DNA of 64,000 bases from Chitinophagaceae bacterium (GTDB taxonomy: Bacteria; Bacteroidota; Bacteroidia; Chitinophagales; Chitinophagaceae). Below the pieces are notes generated by a model. The model was not told where the DNA came from. It searched no databases and was given only the letters and a program-made list of their open reading frames with translations. Where the stretch lies: contig JADBXP010000016.1 of NCBI GenBank assembly GCA_020403455.1, forward strand, positions 62,001-126,000. Reading direction: 5' to 3'. The translations under genes were made by a program, and so were the position numbers. Within the stretch, counting starts at the first letter, position 1; every line of letters begins with the position of its first letter. This document shows positions 54,301-62,939 of this stretch, in pieces.

Positions 54301-55036
54301 ATCACTCGATTCGTTTGAGAATGTGCCACCTCCCAAAATCACACCCACAGAACCCTGGACCCTCACAGAATTACTGGAATTTGAAAAAGAAGTGACAGGC
54401 ATGTTCATGAGCGGGCATCCACTTGACCATTTCAGATTTGAGTTGACACATTATGGTATCATGCCTATTAATCAATTCAATGAGTTCAGGGATAATCTTA
54501 CTGTACAACAAAATACCGGCAGAATCATTCGCGTGGCTGGCCTTGTTACTTCCGTTCAACACAAGGTGACCCGAACGGGAAAAAATTACGGTGTCATCAT
54601 CATGGAAGATTACACCGGCAAGGCGGAATTCACAGTTTGGAGTGAAGAATATGTCCGCTTCCAGTCCTATTTCGAAAAGGGAAAGAAAATTGTTATCCAG
54701 GGTAGTTTCCGCCCCAGGTACAAAGATGCAGAACAACTGGAGTGGAAAATTTCTCAGATTATCCTGCTGGAGTCGGTACTTACGCAGTTAACCAGAACGA
54801 TAGATGTACAAATTCATCCGGCTGCCGTATCTGATGAAATGATACAGTTTGTAGAGTCGAATGTGAAAAAATACCCGGGTAAGTCGACGCTCAAGTTCCA
54901 CATCAATGAGCCTTCTGAATCCATTACCGTTTCGTTGACCACCTTTCACACAGGATTTGAAATGAATGAAGAAATGGCTCAATACCTCCAGTTGCAATCA
55001 GATTGGGGTGTCAACGTCTCCCTCTTTGGCCAATAG
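51347..55036 (+). CDS. dnaE: DNA polymerase III alpha subunit
   Basis: Replicative DNA polymerase, 1229 aa. It has an N-terminal PHP domain (SHLHVHTQYSLLDG, AIAITDHGNMFGAFEF) and the C-family polymerase core with VGPGRGSAAGSLVAYCIG and MPDIDTDFDDEGR carrying the metal-binding aspartates. It also has FNKSHSTSYTVVSYQTAYLK, a helix-hairpin-helix region, and a C-terminal OB-fold (IRVAGLVTSVQHKVTRTG). The ATG at 51347 is used here. A second in-frame ATG at 51362 has GGAGG 9 nt upstream and may be the true start. The 202-bp upstream gap has no gene. Confidence 0.97.
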   Translation: MEADSMTRFSHLHVHTQYSLLDGAASVKKLFKKAAAEEMPAIAITDHGNMFGAFEFVKQAWNDTIQTGTDENGKPILTPRVKPVVGCEFYVVKDRHIKTFTKEVKDERYHQVLLAKNAEGYQNLIQLTSLGYMEGMYSKYPRIDKELILRHHRGLIATTCCIGAHVPQAILHQGEEAAEIEFKWWLDVFGEDYYIELQRHQMEEQESINQTLLRFSKKYNVPVIATNDSHYVDQEDANAHDILLCLNTGEKQSTPGIDDFVNDDVQVRNRRFKFPNNQFYFKSTREMSELFSDVPEAIDNTNAIVDKIDVLNLKKDILLPAFPLPKEFQIHNDANLNQYEFLKHLTEEGARKRYAEITPQVRERIDFELFTIKTMGFAGYFLIVSDFIKAGREMGVFVGPGRGSAAGSLVAYCIGITNIDPIKYDLLFERFLNPERKSMPDIDTDFDDEGRQRVIDYVVDKYGKNQVAQIVTYGTMAAKSSIKDVARVIDMPLADSNLLAKLVPDKPGTELRRVLHAPLLKKDGEKSLEEKESYTPDDMENIRKLREIYKGDDLRAKVLKEAERLEGTVRNTGIHAAGIIIAPSDLTTLIPVATSKDSKLLITQIEGKLIEEAGVLKMDFLGLKTLSIIKNALEMIRQNHGVEIDIDQIPLDDELTYQLFQKGNTIAVFQFEAPHLFSIFRDIKPTAIEDLIALNALNRPGPMQYIPEYVKRKHGRVTISYDLPEMEEYLKETYGITIYQEQVMLLSQKIAGFSKGKADGLRKAMGKKDRKTLDQLKEAFMQGALERNHPKEKLEKIWTDWESFAEYAFNKSHSTSYTVVSYQTAYLKAHYPGEFMAAVLNNAKSIENITFFMEECKRMGIKVLGPDVNESLKGFAVNKKGEIRFGLGGLKGVGDAAVDHIIEDRIQNGPYKDIFHFMERIVKQVNRKSLESLAYSGALDCFNQLHRAQYFTVPDSEKLSGLEKLIQYGQAKWQASTGSSHTLFGSLDSFENVPPPKITPTEPWTLTELLEFEKEVTGMFMSGHPLDHFRFELTHYGIMPINQFNEFRDNLTVQQNTGRIIRVAGLVTSVQHKVTRTGKNYGVIIMEDYTGKAEFTVWSEEYVRFQSYFEKGKKIVIQGSFRPRYKDAEQLEWKISQIILLESVLTQLTRTIDVQIHPAAVSDEMIQFVESNVKKYPGKSTLKFHINEPSESITVSLTTFHTGFEMNEEMAQYLQLQSDWGVNVSLFGQ

Positions 55037-55128
55037 GACAGATTTGCAGTCATTGGCTTTGAGCCGACGGCTTGTCATTAAATCACAGGGGTGGAAAAGT
55101 CAAACGGGCAGGAAATATCCTTTGGATG

Positions 55129-55136
55129 TATATTTG
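55129..55136 (+). promoter_or_regulatory. candidate -7 element (TATATTTG) upstream of trxA
   Basis: A perfect TAnnTTTG match 37 nt before the thioredoxin ATG, suggesting a leader of about 30 nt. No clear -33 TTG is seen at the expected spacing. Confidence 0.45.
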
Positions 55137-55173
55137 ACATATACCGTTATAGTTCATCATTAAAAAAAATACA

Positions 55174-55491
55174 ATGGCTTTAGAATTAACAGATGCAAAT
55201 TTCCAGACATCAGTGCTGGAAAGCGATAAATTAAATGTAGTTGACTTTTGGGCTGAGTGGTGCGGACCTTGCCGTGCCATCGGACCTGTAATTGAGGAAT
55301 TGGCAGTTCAGTACAAAGACCAGGTGAATGTGGGCAAAGTAAATGTTGACCACAATCCGGGGTTGAGTGTGAACTATGGCATAACCTCTATTCCTGCGAT
55401 TCTTTTCATTAAGGGCGGACAGGTTGTGGACAAGCAGATTGGGGCTGTGCCTAAATCTGTTTTAGAGAAAAAAATTCAGGCCCACCTTTGA
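55174..55491 (+). CDS. trxA: thioredoxin
   Basis: Cytosolic disulfide reductant of 105 aa with FWAEWCGPCRAIGP (Cys30 and Cys33), the cis-Pro loop GITSIPAILF and the C-terminal GAVPKSVLEKKI helix. It is the likely partner of TrxB (10963-11910) and an electron donor for MsrA-type enzymes. It is monocistronic with its own terminator. Confidence 0.97.
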   Translation: MALELTDANFQTSVLESDKLNVVDFWAEWCGPCRAIGPVIEELAVQYKDQVNVGKVNVDHNPGLSVNYGITSIPAILFIKGGQVVDKQIGAVPKSVLEKKIQAHL

Positions 55492-55512
55492 TATCATATA
55501 AGGAAAGTATAT

Positions 55513-55537
55513 ACGCCCCACCGGGGCGTTTTTTTTT
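55513..55537 (+). terminator. rho-independent terminator of trxA
   Basis: ACGCCCC and GGGGCGT arms with a 3-nt centre, followed by a run of T residues, 22 nt after the trxA stop. Confidence 0.95.
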
Positions 55538-55621
55538 GCCCTTCCCTCCCATTTTCATCCACAGTAGGTTAAATTATTATTTCTTAACTTACCGCATCGA
55601 TTCATCCTCAATCATTTCGGT

Positions 55622-56899
55622 ATGTCTATACGCTTTCGACTGATCATCATGAATTTTCTCGAGTTTTTTGTCTGGGGAGCCTGGCTCATCTCGCTTGGTG
55701 GTTATCTGATCGGGGTACTAAAATTCAGTGGCGGCCAGGTTGGAGCTATTTATGGCACAATGGGATTGGCATCGCTGTTTATGCCTGCCTTGATGGGAAT
55801 CGTTGCAGATCGCTGGGTGAATGCTGAAAGAGTTTTGGGCGTACTTCACCTGATTGGGGCAGCTTTGTTGTTATGGGCCTCCACCATAGATTCGGTTGAT
55901 CAGTATCCGTTGTTTTACCTCATCATGTTATTCAACTCCATGGCTTTCATGCCAACCATTGCCATGAACAATACCGTCTCCTACAGTATTCTGCAAAAAA
56001 ATGGCTTAGAGGTGGTCAAAGACTTTCCTCCAATTCGTGTATGGGGCACTGTAGGTTTCATTGTTGCTATGTGGATGATTGATTTTCTCGACCTAACGAA
56101 AAGTGCAGCACAACTCTATGTAAGTGCTGGTTCAGGAATTGTTTTGGGTATCTATGCTTTCACCATGCCTGCTTGTCCGCCCTCTTCAGGCGGCCAGCAA
56201 AAAACATGGGTACAAGCCCTCGGATTAGATGCATTTGTTCTATTCAAACAGCAAAAAATGCTGGTATTTTTTATCTTTTCTCTGTTGTTAGGAGCCGCCC
56301 TGCAAATAACCAATGCATTTGGAGGTGCCTTTCTCGATGATTTCAAACAAAGCTATCCCGATTCTTTTGGTGTCAAACATCCCAATCTCCTCTTATCTAT
56401 TTCACAGATCTCAGAAACGCTGTTTATTTTGACTATCCCCTTCTTTCTGCAAAAATTTGGCATCAAGCGGGTGATGCTCATTAGCATGATCGCTTGGGTA
56501 TTTCGTTTTGGTCTCTTCGGCATCGGCAATCCGGGCGATGGCCTGCACTGGCTGGTACTTTCTATGATCATCTATGGTATGGCGTTTGACTTTTTCAATA
56601 TCTCCGGCTCTTTATTTGTTGAAAAGGAAGCAGATTCATCCATTAGAGCCAGTGCGCAAGGACTTTTCATGATCATGACCAATGGAATAGGAGCATATCT
56701 GGGTGGCTCTATCAGTGGTTGGGTCGTCGATTATTTTTCTACTGTCAATACAGTTACCAAAGAAATTCAACGGGACTGGCCCTCCATCTGGTTCAGTTTT
56801 GCAGGTTATGCACTGGTTTTGTCTATCTTTTTCCCCTTGCTCTTCCGTTACAAGCATGAACAAAAGCCCTCAGAGCATGAAGGCGAATTGCTGCATTAA
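55622..56899 (+). CDS. NupG-type nucleoside:H+ symporter (MFS)
   Basis: A 425-aa inner-membrane transporter of twelve helices. The N-terminus RLIIMNFLEFFVWGAWLISL and the ADRWVNAERVLGVLHLIGA loop match the NupG/XapB nucleoside permease family, as does PTIAMNNTVSYSILQ. It should import purine and pyrimidine nucleosides using the proton gradient. It stands alone, followed by mqnE. Confidence 0.88.
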   Translation: MSIRFRLIIMNFLEFFVWGAWLISLGGYLIGVLKFSGGQVGAIYGTMGLASLFMPALMGIVADRWVNAERVLGVLHLIGAALLLWASTIDSVDQYPLFYLIMLFNSMAFMPTIAMNNTVSYSILQKNGLEVVKDFPPIRVWGTVGFIVAMWMIDFLDLTKSAAQLYVSAGSGIVLGIYAFTMPACPPSSGGQQKTWVQALGLDAFVLFKQQKMLVFFIFSLLLGAALQITNAFGGAFLDDFKQSYPDSFGVKHPNLLLSISQISETLFILTIPFFLQKFGIKRVMLISMIAWVFRFGLFGIGNPGDGLHWLVLSMIIYGMAFDFFNISGSLFVEKEADSSIRASAQGLFMIMTNGIGAYLGGSISGWVVDYFSTVNTVTKEIQRDWPSIWFSFAGYALVLSIFFPLLFRYKHEQKPSEHEGELLH

Positions 56900-56953
56900 T
56901 CATTGTTGACATTTCTTTTGCAAGAACTGTACCCTCATCTCACCGGAAGAGAG

Positions 56954-56961
56954 TAATTTTG
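56954..56961 (+). promoter_or_regulatory. candidate -7 element (TAATTTTG) upstream of mqnE
   Basis: A perfect TAnnTTTG match 18 nt before ATG 56980. It overlaps the TTG at 56959 that would otherwise extend the mqnE frame. A promoter here supports the downstream ATG as start. Confidence 0.5.
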
Positions 56962-56979
56962 CGCAACAAACACAGCAGT

Positions 56980-58149
56980 ATGTTGTCATCCGCCACTTCC
57001 CTCCTTTCTTTGTTATCGAATATCAAGGACATTGAACTTAAAAGTATTGGAAACAAGATCCTGCAGGGAGAACGCTTGAATGAAAATGAGGGTTTGGTTT
57101 TGTTTGAAAAGGGCTCGCTTTCATTCCTAGGAATGCTGGCCAACCATGTTCGTGAAAAGAAACACGGGGACCGAACCTATTTCAACCGCAACTTTCACAT
57201 TGAACCCACCAATGTCTGTGTATTCAACTGTGCCTTCTGTTCATACTCACGTGGTTATGCCAACAGAGAGGAAGGCTGGGAACTCAGCATTGAACAAATG
57301 ATGCACATTGTGAAAAGTTATGATGGGAAGCCGGTGACGGAAGTACACATAGTGGGTGGTGTTCATCCAAAAATGAACATGACTTTTTTCCTGGAGCTAT
57401 TGCGATCTATCAAGGCACATCGACCCGATCTGCACATCAAAGCATTTACTCCGGTAGAACTTGATTATATGTTCCGCAAAGCGAAATTGACTGTACGGGA
57501 AGGTCTGGAGCAGGCGCATGCTGCGGGCTTAGATTCTTTACCCGGAGGTGGTGCCGAAATTTTTCATCCGGAAATCAGAACAAAAATTTGTGATGACAAA
57601 GTAAATGCAGAAGGATGGTTGGAGATTCATCGAACAGCGCATCAGCTCGGGATGCACTCCAATGCAACGCTGCTGTATGGACACATTGAATCTTACTGGC
57701 ACCGCATTGACCACATGGAGAGATTGAGGCAATTACAGGATGAAACCGGCGGCTTCAACACATTCATACCCCTCAAGTTCAGGAACAAAGACAATGACAT
57801 GCAACATGTGGCAGAATCCACCATCGTAGAAGACTTGAAGATGTATGCAGTTGCACGTCTTTATCTGGATAACTTCCCTCATGTGAAGGCCTACTGGCCG
57901 ATGTTAGGAAGAGAGCAGGCAAGGATGACATTGTCATTTGGCGTGAATGATATAGATGGTACCATCGATGATTCTACGAAAATTTATTCTATGGCAGGAA
58001 GTGAAGAGCAGAGTCCAAGTATGACTACAGAAGAATTGGTGCAACTGATACGCCAGTCGGGAAGGAAACCTATTGAAAGAGGTACGCTCTACAATGTGAT
58101 TCGCGAATTCGATGAAGTAGCCAGTCCTTCGGAAGCAATGACACTTTAA
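56980..58149 (+). CDS. mqnE: aminofutalosine synthase (radical SAM)
   Basis: Radical SAM enzyme of the futalosine menaquinone pathway; it joins the chorismate-derived enolpyruvyl benzoate to SAM to give aminofutalosine. The 389-aa product has EPTNVCVFNCAFCSYSRGY with the CxxxCxxC cluster ligands (Cys80, Cys84, Cys87), then EVHIVGGVHPKM, LDSLPGGGAEIF and SNATLLYGHIESYWHRIDHM, all typical of MqnE. MqnC is the closest alternative but differs in these blocks. The stop is directly adjacent to the sdaA stop on the other strand. Confidence 0.93.
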   Translation: MLSSATSLLSLLSNIKDIELKSIGNKILQGERLNENEGLVLFEKGSLSFLGMLANHVREKKHGDRTYFNRNFHIEPTNVCVFNCAFCSYSRGYANREEGWELSIEQMMHIVKSYDGKPVTEVHIVGGVHPKMNMTFFLELLRSIKAHRPDLHIKAFTPVELDYMFRKAKLTVREGLEQAHAAGLDSLPGGGAEIFHPEIRTKICDDKVNAEGWLEIHRTAHQLGMHSNATLLYGHIESYWHRIDHMERLRQLQDETGGFNTFIPLKFRNKDNDMQHVAESTIVEDLKMYAVARLYLDNFPHVKAYWPMLGREQARMTLSFGVNDIDGTIDDSTKIYSMAGSEEQSPSMTTEELVQLIRQSGRKPIERGTLYNVIREFDEVASPSEAMTL

Positions 58150-59589
58150 TCAACATTCAGGTAAACTAATGGGAATATGGACGGCTAAACCGCCGGCAGC
58201 AGTTTCTTTGTATTTGCTGCTCATGTCCTGAGCGGTATCCCACATGGTCTTGATTACCTTATCGAGACTAACAATGGCAAAATCCGGAGCACTTTGCAGG
58301 GCGAGTTGGGAAGCAGTTATGGCTTTGATGGCACCCATGGTATTTCTTTCAATGCAGGGTATCTGAACCAGACCGGCAATGGGGTCACAGGTAAGACCGA
58401 GATGATGTTCCATGGCAATTTCAGCAGCCATCAGTGCCTGCCGTTGGCTTCCGCCCATTGCCTCCGTTAAAGCGGCAGCAGCCATAGCGGAGGAAACACC
58501 GATCTCTGCCTGACATCCACCCATGGCAGCGGAAATAGTAGCACCCTTCTTAAAGATACTACCGATCTCAGAGGCGGTGAGTAAAAAACGGATAATCTGC
58601 TCGTCGGTTTCACCGCCACAGAAACAGACAAAATACTGAAGTACAGCCGGTATAACTCCTGCGGCGCCATTGGTAGGCGCAGTCACCACCCGGCCAAAAG
58701 AAGCATTTTCCTCGTTGACAGCGAGGGCAAAACAACTTACCCAATCGAGTGTATATTGAAATCCCGTTCCTCCATTCCGAATGGCATTGAGCCAGTCCTT
58801 CTTGGTATGATAAACTGCAGCACCCAGTAATTTTTTATTCAGTCCGTGCGCTCTCCTATTCACTTTCAAACCGCCGGGTAGTTCCCCGGGTGTATGACAA
58901 CCCCGGTACATACAATCCTGCATCACTTCCCAGATACGCAATAAACCAAGATGCGTTTCGGCTTCCGAGCGCCAGGTCAGTTCATTTTCCATGACCACTT
59001 CATGAATGGCCATTCCCTTCATGCAATGTCGCAGCAGGTCATCTGCGCTCTCGATAGGAAAAGGTAATTCGATGGAAGTGCTTTTTTGCTCCTGGCCTTC
59101 CTTCACCACAAATCCACCTCCAATGGAAAAATAGGTTGCGCTATAAGTAGCACCATCCTGATAAGTGATCATAAAGTTCATGCCATTGGGATGGAATGGA
59201 AGAGATTCATCCATGTGAAAAATGATATGACGGGCAGGATCAAAATAGAGGGTTAGTTCTCCATTTAAATGTAATTCATGCCGCGACCTGATTGCTTGAA
59301 TGGTCGGATTTACAGCATCTACCGGAAACTGAACTGGGTCAGCACCTAAAAGTCCCAACATCACCGCCACATCAGTTCCATGTCCCTTTCCTGTTTTTGC
59401 CAATGACCCATAAAGAGAGACAGTGAGCTCCTTTACCTCTCTGATCTTCCCTTGCACTTGCAGACTTTTCAGTAGCTGGAGGGCTGCCCGCCACGGACCC
59501 AGGGTATGAGAACTGGAAGGGCCTATTCCGATCTTGAAGATGTCGAAAACGGAGATAGATTCTCGTATGGCTGGAATCGGGTCGTGCAT
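58150..59589 (-). CDS. sdaA: L-serine ammonia-lyase (iron-sulfur type)
   Basis: Deaminates L-serine to pyruvate using an oxygen-sensitive 4Fe-4S cluster. The 479-aa single-chain protein has the N-terminal [20 protein letters not shown], the [15 protein letters not shown] segment, and cluster cysteines in [23 protein letters not shown] and the following [11 protein letters not shown]. It belongs with the amino-acid catabolic genes of this window (threonine aldolase, aminotransferase). Confidence 0.94.
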   Translation of the reverse strand: MHDPIPAIRESISVFDIFKIGIGPSSSHTLGPWRAALQLLKSLQVQGKIREVKELTVSLYGSLAKTGKGHGTDVAVMLGLLGADPVQFPVDAVNPTIQAIRSRHELHLNGELTLYFDPARHIIFHMDESLPFHPNGMNFMITYQDGATYSATYFSIGGGFVVKEGQEQKSTSIELPFPIESADDLLRHCMKGMAIHEVVMENELTWRSEAETHLGLLRIWEVMQDCMYRGCHTPGELPGGLKVNRRAHGLNKKLLGAAVYHTKKDWLNAIRNGGTGFQYTLDWVSCFALAVNEENASFGRVVTAPTNGAAGVIPAVLQYFVCFCGGETDEQIIRFLLTASEIGSIFKKGATISAAMGGCQAEIGVSSAMAAAALTEAMGGSQRQALMAAEIAMEHHLGLTCDPIAGLVQIPCIERNTMGAIKAITASQLALQSAPDFAIVSLDKVIKTMWDTAQDMSSKYKETAAGGLAVHIPISLPEC

Positions 59590-59664
59590 GGATGAACTTA
59601 TGAACTTACTATGTTAATTACTATCCTGCTAAACTAATACATGTTAGGATAGTTTTTACGAACT

Positions 59665-59672
59665 TAGCTTTG
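59665..59672 (+). promoter_or_regulatory. candidate -7 element (TAGCTTTG) upstream of the aminotransferase
   Basis: A perfect TAnnTTTG match 38 nt before the ATG at 59711, in the divergent gap between sdaA and the aminotransferase. The -33 partner is not clear. Confidence 0.45.
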
Positions 59673-59710
59673 TTTAACTCAATTTTTATTGCTTCCCCTT
59701 ATCCAATCTC

Positions 59711-60901
59711 ATGCATTTATCAACTTTATTGAACAGGTTCAATGAACCGGAAACCTTGAAAATGGCCAAGCTCGGCCGCGAACTCAGAGCAAAGGGAATT
59801 GATGTGATAGACCTCAGTCTGGGTGAACCTGATTTTGATACGCCGCAACATGTAAAAGATGCTGCCATACAGGCGATTCGTGACAATTGGAGTCATTATA
59901 CCCCAGTGGCAGGCTTCGCTGATCTGCGAGAAGCAGTTTGCACCAAATTGAAGCGAGACAACAACCTGACATACTTGCCAGAAAATATCATTACATCAAC
60001 AGGTGCCAAACAAAGTTTGGCCAATGCCATATTGGCTCTGGTGGATGAAGGTGATGAAGTAATTATCCCTACACCCTTCTGGGTCACCTATTCCGAATTG
60101 GTGAAAATAGCGCGGGGAAAAGTAGTTGCGGTAAGAACAAAGGTGGAAGATAGTTTCAAGATAACACCTGCTCAACTGGAGGCCGCCATCACACCCGCTA
60201 CACGTGTCTTCATGTTTTCTTCACCCTGCAATCCCTCTGGTGCTGTTTACAGTATGCAGGAACTGGAAGGTTTGGCGGAAGTATTCAAACGCTATCCCAA
60301 CATCATCATCTTATCGGATGAGATCTATGAATACATCAATTTTGTTGGTAAACATGCCAGCATTGCCTCATTTGATGATTTGAAAGAAAGAGTGGTATTG
60401 ATCAATGGATTGAGTAAGGGATTTGCCATGACCGGTTGGCGACTTGGTTACATCGCAGCATCCACATCGATTGCAAAAGCCTGCGAAAAAATTCAGGGTC
60501 AATTCACCAGCGGTACCTGTTCCATTACACAGAAAGCAGCGGTAGCAGCCCTTACCGGCGACCTGACTCCATCGATGGAAATGACAGCTGCCTTTACACA
60601 AAGAAGAGCCAGAACCCTGGAATGGATACAGCAGATACCGGGCTTCAAATGTTTTCAACCCGAGGGAGCTTTCTATGTCTTCCCCGATGTGAGTGCTTAC
60701 TATGGTAAAAAAGCAGGTGATGATGTTATTAATGGTGCGGGAGATTTAAGTATGTATTTACTCAATACAGCCCATGTTTCCTCTGTAATGGGAGATGCTT
60801 TCGGTGAGCCCAACTGTGTTCGGTTTTCCTTTGCCAACAATATGGAAAATATTGACAAGGCATGGACCAGGATACAAAATGCTCTGGCTGCACTTTCCTG
60901 A
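59711..60901 (+). CDS. class I pyridoxal-phosphate aminotransferase (aspartate type)
   Basis: A 396-aa PLP enzyme of the AspC/AAT-I beta family. Landmarks are IDLSLGEPDFDTP, SHYTPVAGFADLREAV, SSPCNPSGAVYS, LSDEIYEYINF and the PLP lysine Lys236 in INGLSKGFAMTGWRLGYIAA, with the substrate carboxylate arginine in NCVRFSFA. Aspartate with 2-oxoglutarate is the most likely pair. Aromatic or prephenate transamination is possible in this family. It is followed after 42 bp by the RlmK-like gene. Confidence 0.9.
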   Translation: MHLSTLLNRFNEPETLKMAKLGRELRAKGIDVIDLSLGEPDFDTPQHVKDAAIQAIRDNWSHYTPVAGFADLREAVCTKLKRDNNLTYLPENIITSTGAKQSLANAILALVDEGDEVIIPTPFWVTYSELVKIARGKVVAVRTKVEDSFKITPAQLEAAITPATRVFMFSSPCNPSGAVYSMQELEGLAEVFKRYPNIIILSDEIYEYINFVGKHASIASFDDLKERVVLINGLSKGFAMTGWRLGYIAASTSIAKACEKIQGQFTSGTCSITQKAAVAALTGDLTPSMEMTAAFTQRRARTLEWIQQIPGFKCFQPEGAFYVFPDVSAYYGKKAGDDVINGAGDLSMYLLNTAHVSSVMGDAFGEPNCVRFSFANNMENIDKAWTRIQNALAALS

Positions 60902-60943
60902 TTTTGTTATCCATACTGCCGGGCGCAGTTAATTTTTTTTCAC

Positions 60944-61894
60944 ATGTTGGATCAGGGCAAACTTCTCATGTTCCGCAACCGGCTGGAAAAGATGTTCCGG
61001 CATCGCAGTCGACAGGCAAGAAGAATGAATGTCAGTTGTTATCGGGTATATGATCACGATTTGCCTGAGTTTCCCTTTTGTATTGAATTTTATGGCGAAC
61101 ATTTGTATGTGGCGGAATACCAGCGACACCATGGCATGGATGAAGAACAACACCAATTATGGCTCAAGGAGAGCATGGACTGTATAGCAGAGGTTTTGGG
61201 AGTAGCTCATGACCAGATTTTTCTGCGGGAAAGAAAAAAAATGTCACACCGCGACAGCCAATATGAAAAGCTGGATAGCAGGGAACATATTTTCACAGTT
61301 GCGGAAAACGGCTTACAGTTTCAGGTGAACCTAACAGACTATCTTGATACCGGACTCTTCCTGGATCACCGACTTACGCGTCAAAGGGTACGGGAAGAAG
61401 CGATTGGAAAGGAAGTATTGAATCTTTTCTGCTATACCGGATCATTCAGTGTATATGCTGCTGCAGGAGGAGCAGCCAGGGTAACTTCAGTGGATCTTTC
61501 CAATACTTATTTGCAATGGGCAGGAGAAAATCTGCGCCTCAATGGATTTTCCGATAAAGAAAAATTTCCCCTGGTGCAGGCAGATGTGAAGGCCTGGCTA
61601 AAAACACTTCGACCCAGACAGTATGATCTGGTGATTATGGACCCCCCTACCTTCAGTAACAGCAAAAAGATGAAGGATTTTCTCGACATCCAACGTGATC
61701 ACGTAGAGCTGATCAAAGATGTATTGTGGGCAATGAAACCCGGCGGTACACTTTATTTTAGTACCAACTTTACGCGGTTTCAGCTAGACAGAGAAGCTAT
61801 TCCGGCTGCAGATATCAAGGATATTACTGCTGCCACTACTCCTTTTGACTTCGAGGGGAAATTAAAACGCTGGTGCTACCGTTTGATCAGGTAG
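60944..61894 (+). CDS. RlmK-like 23S rRNA methyltransferase, stand-alone
   Basis: A 316-aa class I methyltransferase matching the C-terminal half of E. coli RlmKL, which makes m7G2069 in 23S rRNA. Visible are CYRVYDHDLPEFPFCIEFYG, the QVNLTDYLDTGLFLDHRLTR block, motif I VLNLFCYTGSFSVYAAAGGA, MDPPTFSNSKKMKDFLDIQR and TLYFSTNFTRF. There is no N-terminal THUMP/RlmL part, so the second activity must be elsewhere or absent. ATG 60944 is used; ATG 60968 is an alternative. It converges on coaE with a 9-bp gap. Confidence 0.87.
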   Translation: MLDQGKLLMFRNRLEKMFRHRSRQARRMNVSCYRVYDHDLPEFPFCIEFYGEHLYVAEYQRHHGMDEEQHQLWLKESMDCIAEVLGVAHDQIFLRERKKMSHRDSQYEKLDSREHIFTVAENGLQFQVNLTDYLDTGLFLDHRLTRQRVREEAIGKEVLNLFCYTGSFSVYAAAGGAARVTSVDLSNTYLQWAGENLRLNGFSDKEKFPLVQADVKAWLKTLRPRQYDLVIMDPPTFSNSKKMKDFLDIQRDHVELIKDVLWAMKPGGTLYFSTNFTRFQLDREAIPAADIKDITAATTPFDFEGKLKRWCYRLIR

Positions 61895-61903
61895 TTCTGA
61901 AGA

Positions 61904-62509
61904 TCAAGAAATTGTTTTGTTCTCCGACATGCGCGACAAATCCTGGTGAAGAGAAAGCACTTGTGGTATCAGTAACTGACGTTCATCATTTACCAGAATA
62001 CGATCACAGAGTTTCATCTTCATGCTTTCATCGAGCTGAGTGCGCATTTTATTCAATACCTCCTCTCGGCTAATGCCGTCCCTTTTCATGACCCGTTGAA
62101 TGCGCAGTGCCTGGGGAGTACTTACGCCTACCATCACATCTATTCCATCAGCTGAACCTGACTCAAAGAACAGGGCTGCCTCTTTCACACAATAAGGGGT
62201 CGTTTGTTGGGATACCCATTTTTTGGCGTAATCTATGGCTGCGGGATGAACCAGCGCATTTAATAGGTCGAGTTGAAAAGGATCATTGAATACAATGGAG
62301 GAGAGCCTCTTACGGTCAAGTTGGTCGTCAATAAAAATTGAACTGCCAAAAAGCTTTTGTAATCCGGCCCTAATCTGCGGATCGGTGTGCATGATCTTTT
62401 TGGCTACCACATCTGCGTACAACACAGGTATTCCGAGAACCTTGAAGATCCCGGCAACAGTAGATTTACCACTGCCAATACCACCTGTGAGTCCGACTGA
62501 GATCGCCAC
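61904..62509 (-). CDS. coaE: dephospho-CoA kinase
   Basis: Last step of coenzyme A synthesis. The 201-aa protein begins with the P-loop VGLTGGIGSGKSTVAGIF (about residues 5-22), then LYADVVAKKIM with the conserved Asp, and YCVKEAALFFESG. No ATG precedes the P-loop. Translation most likely starts at GTG 62507-62509. It ends the nusB-DUF1573-yajC-coaE minus-strand cluster conserved in Bacteroidota. In several relatives a YbbR-domain gene lies between yajC and coaE, but here the gap is only 48 bp. Confidence 0.93.
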   Translation of the reverse strand: MAISVGLTGGIGSGKSTVAGIFKVLGIPVLYADVVAKKIMHTDPQIRAGLQKLFGSSIFIDDQLDRKRLSSIVFNDPFQLDLLNALVHPAAIDYAKKWVSQQTTPYCVKEAALFFESGSADGIDVMVGVSTPQALRIQRVMKRDGISREEVLNKMRTQLDESMKMKLCDRILVNDERQLLIPQVLSLHQDLSRMSENKTIS

Positions 62510-62557
62510 TGACCCTAAGTTTTTATGAAGAGAAAGGGTATCCTAGAAATGCCTTGC

Positions 62558-62902
62558 TTACTTCTTGTCAGCTGCAGCAGGTTTGTTGATTGCTGCAGTC
62601 CATTCCATACTGATGGCAGACTTTTCTAACTTAATATAACTGCCCGGATTGATTTCCAGTTGCAATGTACCATCTTCGTTGATCTTATTCACCACTCCAT
62701 GAATTCCGGCAATGGTAACAATACGATCTCCTTTTTGAAGATTATCGATGAATTTCTTTTGCTCCTTGGCTTTTTTTGTTTGCGGGCGTATCATGAAGAG
62801 CCAGAATACGAGAATGATGCTACCCATTAATACTAGGTTCATGATTCCACCACCGGGCTGGTTAGGTGGTCCGGCCATTAACATTGAATGAATTAAAACC
62901 AT
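62558..62902 (-). CDS. yajC: preprotein translocase subunit YajC
   Basis: A 114-aa accessory subunit of the Sec translocon (SecDF-YajC). Start at ATG 62900-62902; the longer frame would run back into the DUF1573 gene. A single transmembrane helix NLVLMGSIILVFWLFMIRPQ is followed by KKAKEQKKFIDNLQKGDRIV and VTIAGIHGVVNKINEDG, the conserved YajC core. A Lys/Ala-rich tail ends the protein. Confidence 0.93.
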   Translation of the reverse strand: MVLIHSMLMAGPPNQPGGGIMNLVLMGSIILVFWLFMIRPQTKKAKEQKKFIDNLQKGDRIVTIAGIHGVVNKINEDGTLQLEINPGSYIKLEKSAISMEWTAAINKPAAADKK

Positions 62903-62939
62903 AATTGACAAATTACTGTTTGAAAAAACAAAGGTAAGT

